Shown here: one piece after another, positions 57,295 through 64,000 of the stretch
Numbering within the stretch: the first letter of the stretch is position 1
How the letters are laid out: every line of letters begins with the position of its first letter
Source of the DNA: Histomonas meleagridis
Lineage: Eukaryota > Parabasalia > Tritrichomonadida > Dientamoebidae
Reading direction: 5' to 3'
Assembly: GCA_020186115.1 (NCBI GenBank)
Contig: WSYJ01000054.1
Location: forward strand, 59,399 to 123,398
DNA: 64,000 nt
Notes under the pieces: model-generated
Told to the model about the DNA's origin: nothing
Databases searched by the model: none
The model's input: only the letters and a program-made list of their open reading frames with translations
Position numbers and translations under genes: made by a program

Positions 57295-58572
57295 GGGGGT
57301 GGAAAAAGTCTTTGCGTGCGAATTTTTTTATTCAAAATAATTAAGTAAATATTTTTTTAATTATTGCTAATTAATGTACTCCCCTTGGTTTTAAATTACC
57401 ATGAAAAGTCGGTTCATCCATTCATTATACACGGATTTAAATATATCTTTTGGTATATTGTATAGCAATTCAGTCACTTTTTCCAAAAGTTCATTTTCAT
57501 CCTGAAATTCACATCCTTCTAGTAACTTTTTAACATACCCAAAGAGAAAAAAGTCCGAAGGAGCTAGATCCGGTGAGTACGGAGGATGATCAAGTCTTTT
57601 TATGCCTAAATCATTGAATTTTTGAGCAACCAAATGTGGTCTTGCATTATCTAAATGTAAAAAGTATCCTTTTGTTTTGATTTTTTGAGCTAAATCTTCA
57701 AGAACAACTTCCGCAAAAAACTCCCTATTAAATTTTCTATCGAGCGGAAGCATTGTAATTGATTTAATACCTGTTATTCCCCAAATAACAGATATCATTG
57801 CTTTTTTCGCTCCAATAGTTTGTTTGACTTTTTGCGGACAAGGCTGCCCCGATTCTAACCACATTGTATTTCTAGGGTTTACAAAGTATACCCATGTTTC
57901 ATCTTGTGTAAGAATCATCCTTATCTTTCGCTCGTTTGCAGTTGTTAAAAATTCTAATAATTCCTTTGCAATATGCACCCTTTTTGCCTTAATTTCTTCA
58001 GTAAGTAAATGTGGTACCCATTTGAAATTTACCTTCCTCATTTGTAATTTGTTTATTAAAATATTTTTCACAGTTTTTTATATCAGCATTTGTAATTTTA
58101 GCAATTTTTTTGGTACTTGCATAAGGGTTTGACGTTAAAAAATTTCTGATTTTTGGCTCTAAATCGGTTCTTTCTGGTCTTCCTTTTCTGGGAAGATCAA
58201 AAATCGTACATGTTCCTTCTCGTAACTTTTTTGTTCTATCTTGAATAGTTCTTAATGCGGGTGCATCATTTTTGTATATACATCAAGCAACTCACTATAT
58301 ATGATAGAATTATCTAATCCTTTCTTCCAAAGGGAAGTTGATAACTGCGCGGATTTCAACCTGAGTTTCATTCATTGAAAATGTTTAACGTTTTTTCTGA
58401 CAATCCACTTTTCTTGTATGAATTTTTTTTTGAACTAGTAAATAAAATGCCTTAGTTTTATTTTAAAAGATAATTCATTTAGAACATGTACTATTTAATA
58501 ATATATTTCAATTTCTTATTAAATAACTTCATTACATAAAAAAAAGCTCGCGCAAAGACTTTTTCCACCCCC
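57295..58572 (-). mobile_element. Mariner-family DNA transposon (1278 bp)
   Basis: Both ends start GGGGGTGGAAAAAGTC and continue identically for 22 bp as inverted repeats (57295-57316 and 58551-58572). They are flanked by the TA target duplication (57293-57294 and 58573-58574). The transposase lies on the minus strand inside. Size and TIR style fit the Tvmar-type mariners of trichomonads. The insertion interrupts the helicase relic just before its Walker A segment. Confidence 0.92.
57391..58375 (-). pseudogene. Mariner transposase, frameshifted
   Basis: The catalytic half (57391-58071) is open. It has TQDETWVYF (first Asp), HLDNARPHLV (second Asp) and YSPDLAPSDFFLFG (third Asp). The N-terminal half is split over other frames: ETQVEIRAVINF, LWKKGLDNSIIYSELLDVYT, RTIQDRTKKLREGTCTIFDL and then PRKGRPERTDLEPKIRNFLT. 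Breaks lie near 58330, 58265 and 58075. 31 residues lie between the second and third Asp, where mariners usually have 34. The copy cannot make active transposase as it stands. Confidence 0.88.
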
Positions 58573-59065
58573 TATATTTTTATTATGATATGCTTAATAA
58601 AATAATTGTGCTTGAATTAAATTAAATTCTTTAATCGAAAATCGTTTTCATGTTTCTTCATTTTCAATAACTATAATCGGAAGTTTCTTAAGTTTTGGAT
58701 AATATAAATTTCTTCCGTTTTACGTTTTCTTCGTTATCTTCAATTTTATATAAAAATGAATCGTTAACTCCTAAATATTTAATAGATGCAATAGTAATTA
58801 AATATTCTTCTTTACTAGGATTAGTAACATATGTTTTAATCTTTAACTCAACTTTAGGGAATCGTTTATGAATATTAATTTCTTATGAAGAATATATTTT
58901 ACTTCCATTTGATAATATGTGAAATTTCAGTAATTTTGGGTAAATTTGAAATAGATTTTCTTTTTTTTAATAAAATTGTTTTAATTTTTTGGAAACATTA
59001 ATGTCACATTTCTGTGCTTGTTTTAATTTATGTTTCGATAATAATTCTGACATTCACTCAAAATT

Positions 59066-60973
59066 ATATATCGCTTTTCACTATTCTTTGCATCCAAAAT
59101 ATTTATAATATTTAATATATAACTCTTCAACAAAAAAATCTTCATTTTTTAAATTACCACTTTTTGAATGAAATAAGGTTCTGAAAAAATAGCTTTTAAC
59201 GCCGAATTTTCTGTATAAATTTTGAATTATTATTCAATAATTGAATTAACATCATTTTTCGGAGAATTTTTTTATTTTTTTTCAAAATACTAAGATTTTT
59301 GATTTAAAGATTTTTCTAATATATTTTTACCTTCATCTATAAACCTGAGAAATTTGGCTAATATTAGAAAATAAAATATTTATTTAATTTGCATTATCTT
59401 GAAAAAATATCATTTTTAATTTCTTTAATAATATTTTATTAAAGGTTCCAACCCATATCAAGTTTATTAATCATCTATATTTATGAATTTCTTTGATTTT
59501 TAATAATTGATATTTTTTTTTACATCAAATTTATGTATAAAATTAATGAAATCAAAGTGTATATATAATACTAAGGTTTACCATGTTATAGGATTCATTC
59601 ATAACAATTTTTTTGTAAAATTAAATTTTCAAAATTTCGAAATTTACAACAAAAAATTTAAATAAAACAAAATTTAAACAATACAGCAAGATATGATATC
59701 AAATAAAGATGAAATGTAGAGATAATTGAAAAATTATTCATTTTGTAAAAATTGTTATTTTCATCTAATTTTTAAGTTGAATAAGTGCCTTTTATATGTG
59801 TGGAAAAGTTTATTCTTAAATTGAAATATCTATAATATATTAGGCTAATTTTTGATGGTATTTTAAAAAATTTTATAAATAATGGAAAAGGATGAATGTA
59901 ATATCTCATTGAATGACATTTTATAAATTTTTAGATAATTTCATGACAAAAAATGTAAAACATAGAAATCAAATTTGAGAAGGAATATTTTCCCACAAAA
60001 ATAATTTGAAAATAAAAATTTTTCAATGGTATTCAAAAAATCACATAATTGAGAGGTATTACCACTTTTTGAGAGCAAGGTATTCAAATTCTCCCTTTTG
60101 CTCGGAGAGTACCGAAAGGGGTTTTAAGGTTGTCCAAAAATTATTAAATATTGTCTTAGAATTAATTTTTTTATTCGTTTCATGCCACCAATGGCACTTC
60201 CTGTTACTTATGAGGAAATTGAAGAGAGGATTATTGGCACTACAATATCAGGCCAAGACCTTAGGTCAAAAGATAGTTTTTGATTTATCATATTTTAAGT
60301 ATCACTTTATAATTCACATCTCTTTCATTCATCGTTTAATTTTTTTTTTTTTTTTTTTTTTTTGTGATTTTAGCCAACATTTGTCATAATTTTTTTTAGC
60401 CAAGTTGAGCAACTGTACAGTCTCAACCCAAAAATTCAAAAATCCGAATTTACAAAAAGTTTGATCAACGATAAAAAAACATTCAAAAAGCCAGATAAAA
60501 AAAATAAACAACAGAAAACCAAGGATTGTAATGTTTTTATGGCAACTCTCTGGTGCAACCATTTCACTTTTTCATATCATGATCACTTTTTGAGAGTATG
60601 GCTACTGTTTTCAATATAATATATTCTGACGGACGTGTATTGAACATATATATATATTCAAGAAATTGATTATAATATCATCCCAGTAATCACTTTTTGA
60701 ATGTTATTCAAATATTTGAGATTATATAGAGAATTACGATGAAATTTTACAAGGATCGTATCACAAAATTTGTCTGAAAGCAATTCAAAAATCTGTAGAC
60801 AACCACAGATTTATATATTGACAACTTGGGAATGTTCGTAGATGTTAATGTGAAAAAAGATTTCAACTCTCACTCAAAAAATCACAAACTTATCAAGTTA
60901 TAAAGTAATACAGAGAAGCTTGATACATTTTCTATCGACAAACTAATTAAAATTGTACGAAATAATTGAAATT
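59066..60973. other. AT-rich interval without an assignable gene
   Basis: Contains a T-run at 60342-60363, a 33-codon ATG frame at 60182-60283 (MPPMALPVTYEEIEERIIGT...), and an open stretch at about 60374-60620 (LYSLNPKIQKSEFTKSLIND...) that looks partly coding but matches nothing I know. CACTTTTTGA recurs near 59156, 60063, 60584 and 60690. Probably transposon debris. Confidence 0.5.
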
Positions 60974-61244
60974 GATCCAAATATGGGATATATTTGTACT
61001 AATAAATTTAATCAAAATGAAACCATAAGTATAACAACGAAAGATTACTGTAGTTGTGGTGAATTTATTATCAAAGATATTCCATGTGCTCACTTAATAG
61101 CGTTACATCATTATTTAGGTGTTTAGCAATGTGAATTGTATTAATGATTTTTGGAAAATTGACTTAAATTATAATAAAGAAGAAGTCATGGAAAAGAATA
61201 CTTTATGTGGAATTCAAGAATGTAATGTTGAATTTTTTGAATAA
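60974..61244 (+). pseudogene. Mutator-like (MULE) transposase relic, SWIM zinc finger
   Basis: Open from 60974 to a TAG at 61124-61126: ITTKDYCSCGEFIIKDIPCA then HLIALHHYLGV. CxCxEF...PCxHxIA is the SWIM zinc finger at the C-terminus of MULE transposases. After a frame change the tail NDFWKIDLNYNKEEVM continues to a stop at 61242-61244. The catalytic core upstream is not readable. Confidence 0.7.
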
Positions 61245-61289
61245 GAATAAGAAGATATTCCAAGCGAACCTAATAAGGTAGAACTATAT

Positions 61290-61502
61290 TCAAAGTCTAA
61301 ATGAGTGTGCTGTTAATCCTTGTTTGGTATGTTGAATGATTTTTTCTTTTTGCAATAATGTTAAATTATTTCGATATCTATTTGTTTTTTCTAGTGGATG
61401 TGAATGAATAATATCGCACGGGATAAATTGAATTTTATTTTTATGTATCTGGAACTTTAACTGACAGTTACAATTATAAATTGTTTGTCTGTGAACACAC
61501 AC
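61290..61502 (-). pseudogene. MULE-type N-terminal zinc-finger fragment
   Basis: 70 codons, opened by GTG rather than ATG: CDIIHSHPLEKTNRYRNN, then LTLLQKEKIIQHTKQGLTA. A Cys-rich start with a terminal HSHPL followed by a helix is the FAR1/WRKY-GCM1-like DNA-binding region at the N-terminus of MULE transposases. It faces the SWIM relic in the opposite direction, so two element copies or a rearranged one met here. Confidence 0.5.
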
Positions 61503-61578
61503 ACACTGCGCTATGTGAGCTTCGTGCTACGCACTCGCTCCCACTCGCGCTACATAAACTAAAGGATGAACGGCTAAA

Positions 61579-61720
61579 ATCGATTGAATTATCATAAATC
61601 GGTTGGTTTTGATTGAAAGTAATAAAATATATTTAAATTCATGATGACATTTATATTTAAAATGTGTGAGGCATTAATCCGGCTGAGTTGTTGTTAATCC
61701 TATGTGGATTTTAGTGTTTT
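61579..61720. repeat. Segmental repeat A, copy 1
   Basis: 142 bp beginning ATCGATTGAATTATCATAAA, nearly identical to 62531-62672, offset 952 bp. Confidence 0.9.
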
Positions 61721-61776
61721 AGTGATTTGACGTGAATATTGCAAGTTTACGGGAGTTGCTGACTATAACGGATGGA

Positions 61777-61959
61777 TTGTTGTTAATCCTATGTGGATTT
61801 TAGTGTTTGGAGCTTAAAGTTGTTATTAACTGAGGTTTTGAATGTAAAAAGTACCTTTTAATTTTCAAAGATGTTTTTTACACCTTTTTTCTAACCCTTT
61901 TTTTTAACCCTTTACGAATCGGAGAAAATGAGCATTTATTGAATGATTTAACGCAAAAG
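61777..61959. repeat. Segmental repeat B, copy 1
   Basis: About 183 bp from TTGTTGTTAATCCTATGT to AACGCAAAAG, including CTAACCC/TTTTTAACCC blocks and GGAGAAAATGAGCATT. Also found at 61986-62169 and 62671-62852. Confidence 0.9.
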
Positions 61960-61985
61960 TTGACGGTTGATATATCGGTAAGAAT

Positions 61986-62169
61986 TTGTTGTTAATCCTA
62001 TGTAGATTTTAGTGTTTGGAGCTTAAAGTTGTTATTAACTGAGGTTTTGAATGTAAAAAGTACCTTTTAATTTTCAAAGATGTTTTTTTTAACCCTTTTT
62101 CTAACCCTTTTTTTAACCCTCAACGAAACGGAGAAAATGAGCATTTTTTGAAGGATTTAACGCAAAAGT
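61986..62169. repeat. Segmental repeat B, copy 2
   Basis: Same unit as 61777-61959 with few differences, directly upstream of the HNH-like relic stop. Confidence 0.9.
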
Positions 62170-62194
62170 TGAATGACAAAAAAATAAATTTTTT

Positions 62195-62584
62195 TTAAAC
62201 GAAACCGTAAAGTTTTTTGAATTTTGAATAATAAAGTGCAAAACTTGAATTATTAGTATCTCTGCAATAAACATGAGCAGAACCGCGCTTATCATAACAG
62301 ATTGTTAATTTTCTGAATTTAATACCGTTCCAAAAGTAAAACGCATCTGTTTTATCATCATAATAATAATCTTCTAATTGATGATTGCCATACTTATTAA
62401 CTTCAATTGAATCTTCATTGATTTCGTCGAAGAATTCAAAGTCGTTTCCTTTACCTGAACTTTTGTGTTTTAAATGCTCTGACTCATAAACCCAACGGAG
62501 ATTTGAAACGTGACTGTTTGAACGGTTGAGATCGATTGAATTATCATAAATCGGTTGGTTTTGATTGAAAGTAATAAAATATAT
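62195..62584 (-). pseudogene. HNH-endonuclease-like C-terminal ORF without a start
   Basis: 130 in-frame codons open between stops, with no ATG. It begins ITFNQNQPIYDNSIDLNRSN, then SHVSNLRWVYESEHL. D-x-N-R-x-N-S-x-V-S-N-L-R-W-V is the second half of an HNH/NUMOD-type nuclease motif (D-G-N-x-x-N-N-x-x-x-N-L-R-W). An acidic, Tyr-rich tail follows (DEINEDSIEV, HQLEDYYYDDKTDAFYFWNG) up to a stop at 62195. The catalytic His would lie upstream, in repeat A, where the frame is closed. The second copy of repeat A (61579-61720) carries the same PIYDNSID start without the rest. Confidence 0.6.
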
Positions 62585-62672
62585 TTAAATTCATGATGAC
62601 ATTTATATTTAAAATGTGTGAGGCATGAATCCGGCTGAGTTGTTGTTAATACTATGTGGATTTTAGTGTTTT
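62531..62672. repeat. Segmental repeat A, copy 2
   Basis: Second copy of the 142-bp unit at 61579-61720; its left end lies inside the HNH-like relic. Confidence 0.9.
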
Positions 62673-62852
62673 GTTGTTAATCCTATGTAGATTTTAGTGT
62701 TTGGAGCTTAAAGTTGTTATTAACTGAGGTTTTGAATGTAAAAAGTACCTTTTAATTTTCAAAGATGTTTTTTTAACCCTTTTTCTAACCCTTTTTTTAA
62801 CCCTCAACGAAACGGAGAAAATGAGCATTTTTTGAATGATTTAACGCAAAAG
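62671..62852. repeat. Segmental repeat B, copy 3
   Basis: Third copy of repeat B, starting directly at the end of repeat A copy 2. Confidence 0.9.
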
Positions 62853-63103
62853 GATTATGACAGAAAAATAAATTTTTTTGAAATTAGCTTTAATTTTTGA
62901 TTTTGTGAAATCATCCGAAAAACGCTTATTTTATCCGATTCGTTAAGGGTTAAAAAAAGGGTTCATTTTTTTATTTTTTTGACCCTCAAAAAATTTTGTG
63001 TCACTTTTTGTGTAAATTTTCATATCACATGTCTGTGTCACTTTTATATAAACATTTCATATTACATTTCTGTTTTTCATTTTCACATGTCGTTTCCGAA
63101 AAA

Positions 63104-63169
63104 TCATTTCATATCACATGTCTTTTCATTTCATATCACATGTCTTTTCATTTCATATAACATGTCAGT
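63104..63169. repeat. Tandem 22-bp repeat
   Basis: Three head-to-tail units of TCATTTCATATCACATGTCT plus two bases, with looser versions upstream from about 63018. Confidence 0.85.
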
Positions 63170-63211
63170 TGATGTCAAATTAACGTTCGTTAGTGATACG
63201 TTTACGAAAAA

Positions 63212-63244
63212 TTAACTGACGGAGAAAATGACGGTTGATGAATT
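63212..63244. repeat. 33-bp direct repeat, copy 1
   Basis: TTAACTGACGGAGAAAATGA and following bases to GATGAATT; repeated 132 bp downstream at 63344-63376 with one mismatch. Confidence 0.85.
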
Positions 63245-63343
63245 CGAACAACCGCTGAAAAAGTGAATTGTGAAAAATATACTTTTTTTAACGGATTTCA
63301 AAAAATTTTTTTTAACGGTTTTCTGTTTGATTTTTGGTATAAA

Positions 63344-63376
63344 TTAACGGACGGAGAAAATGACGGTTGATGAATT
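63344..63376. repeat. 33-bp direct repeat, copy 2
   Basis: Second copy of 63212-63244; the GGAGAAAATGA core also occurs in repeat B. Confidence 0.85.
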
Positions 63377-63617
63377 TTAACGGTCGAGTAATTGTTGTAA
63401 AATGTGTTGTAAAAAATATTCGAATAGATAAAGAAAAATATCTACGATGAATGGCAAATGTAAAAATTTTTGAATTGACATTGAATTTAGTGGCAAAACG
63501 ATTAATAATTGAATGAGTACTGAAAAATTGGCGGGCAAAATGATTTGAATGAGTTCTGAAAAAGTTAATTTTGCATTGAAATCTTAAAACGCGTGTTTCG
63601 GTAGGTATATAATGCGG

Positions 63618-63690
63618 TCGGGAATGATCACGAGGTCCCTAGAAGCCCCGCCCCCGGCGGGGCTTCTAGGGACCTCGTGATCATTCCCGA
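63618..63690. repeat. Perfect 73-nt GC-rich palindrome
   Basis: Two 35-nt arms (63618-63652 and 63656-63690) are exact reverse complements around a CCC loop. The arms start TCGGGAATGATCACGAGGTC and end in AGCCCCGCC. Such a long perfect stem in AT-rich DNA is not expected by chance. Confidence 0.97.
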
Positions 63691-63800
63691 CCTTTACTTT
63701 TCACTGGGGGGATTTCCGGGGTCTTCGACCCCCGGAGGTGCCCTTCGGACCCCTCCGGAGGTCTCAGACCCCTTCAATCCCCCGAGTGTGCTCGCTCCGC
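63691..63800. repeat. Cluster of short GC-rich hairpins
   Basis: Includes CCGGGGTC-TTC-GACCCCCGG (one bulged C), CCGGAGG...CCTCCGG and GGTCT-C-AGACC in series. A TGCTCGCTCCGCTCGCA patch follows. 63801-64000 returns to mixed composition with a 65-codon minus-strand open stretch (63764-63961) of no known family. Confidence 0.8.
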
Positions 63801-64000
63801 TCGCAACAAAAATCAAAATGATTTTTGTGAGCCATACAATTCGATAGAAAATTTGAATGAGCATTCAATTTTGAGAGAACGCGAAACTTTTCATAGGAAC
63901 GATAGCACTTTTTATGCCACTTTTCGCCTAAACCTATCAAAAAACCTCGTATAACCAGCACAAAATGTCCCCGGTTATGTTTGGCCGGACATTTATCCTA

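Larger units (their letters stand above)
56430..59065 (-). pseudogene. Brr2/ASCC3-type Ski2-like helicase relic, split by a mariner element
   Basis: Read on the minus strand around the mariner: FPKVELKIKTYVTNPSKEEY and YKIEDNEENVKRKKF (end of the first cassette's Sec63-like part), then KLKKLPIIVIENEET and FNLIQAQLFY. After the transposon come ILLCSSNKTGHIIVREIAI (ruined Walker A), FSTVKKWDSFSYYLT (motif of the STPEKWD type), IIIDELEIIG (DELHLIG box), PLMVFIQGFPGLQYYSHMTA with MNKP, and SDELNKILKEI...FGIDNCHKDLPK. The order is that of the second helicase cassette of Brr2/Slh1/ASCC3 proteins. Stops and frame breaks throughout show it is dead. Confidence 0.8.

Noticed and set aside
60006-60389. 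Plus-strand frame of 127 codons
   Set aside because: Runs into a T-run coding poly-Phe and has no domain; treated as transposon debris.
61860-62810. CTAACCC and TTTTTAACCC blocks as telomere sequence
   Set aside because: Only two or three scattered occurrences per repeat B with variable T runs; not a tandem array and not at a sequence end.
63640-63800. GC-rich region as rRNA or structured RNA gene
   Set aside because: No rRNA signature is readable; the stems are perfect DNA palindromes rather than covarying RNA helices.

Overview
The window is AT-rich, gene-dense nuclear DNA of a parabasalid protist, most likely a Tritrichomonas- or Trichomonas-like trichomonad. The evidence is indirect. 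Almost all genes are uninterrupted single ORFs with short AT-rich intergenic stretches. Several gene types are typical of trichomonads: a BspA-like LRR surface protein, a DUF3447/ankyrin protein with decayed relatives, an LRR/CARMIL-like pair, divergent ARM/HEAT proteins, a mariner element and Mutator-like relics. Genus and species cannot be fixed from sequence alone.

Layout. 1-8 kb: a partial ARM-like gene, an LRR/CARMIL-like gene, a small unknown gene and a DUF3447/ankyrin gene. The ankyrin gene runs into a regular array of 90-nt ankyrin modules separated by AT-rich spacers of 61-83 nt. 8-26 kb: calcineurin B-like protein, a broken CDK-like kinase, a Rab GTPase, an MNS1-like ciliary coiled coil, a decayed ankyrin array, a DHHC enzyme, RPA2, a KDEL-receptor-like protein, the centriole protein SAS-6, a Ras-like pseudogene, a RhoGEF, a UBL-UBA protein and two tandem small membrane proteins. 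26-46 kb: an ARM protein, a broken BspA-like gene, a long-chain acyl-CoA synthetase, a Nup205-like nucleoporin, coiled-coil proteins, a Cfd1/Nubp2-like Fe-S scaffold and an FCP/SCP-type phosphatase. 46-55.5 kb: a second LRR/CARMIL-like protein, an importin-like HEAT protein, and a divergent pair made of an MT-A70 methyltransferase and an MTA/SAH nucleosidase.

From the tRNA-Glu(TTC) at 55.66 kb to the end the sequence changes character. It holds no clearly intact protein-coding gene. It contains a broken tyrosine recombinase beside the tRNA, a decayed Brr2/ASCC3-type helicase split by a mariner element (22-bp terminal repeats, TA target duplication), Mutator-like fragments, nested duplications carrying an HNH-like relic, tandem short repeats, and a GC-rich tail with a perfect 73-nt palindrome.

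Themes: basal body and flagellum (SAS-6, MNS1-like, LRR coiled coil), nuclear pore and transport (Nup205-like, importin-like), membrane traffic (Rab, KDEL receptor-like, DHHC), and methyl-group metabolism (methyltransferase facing an SAH-cleaving enzyme). All family calls come from reading motifs by eye; no search was run.
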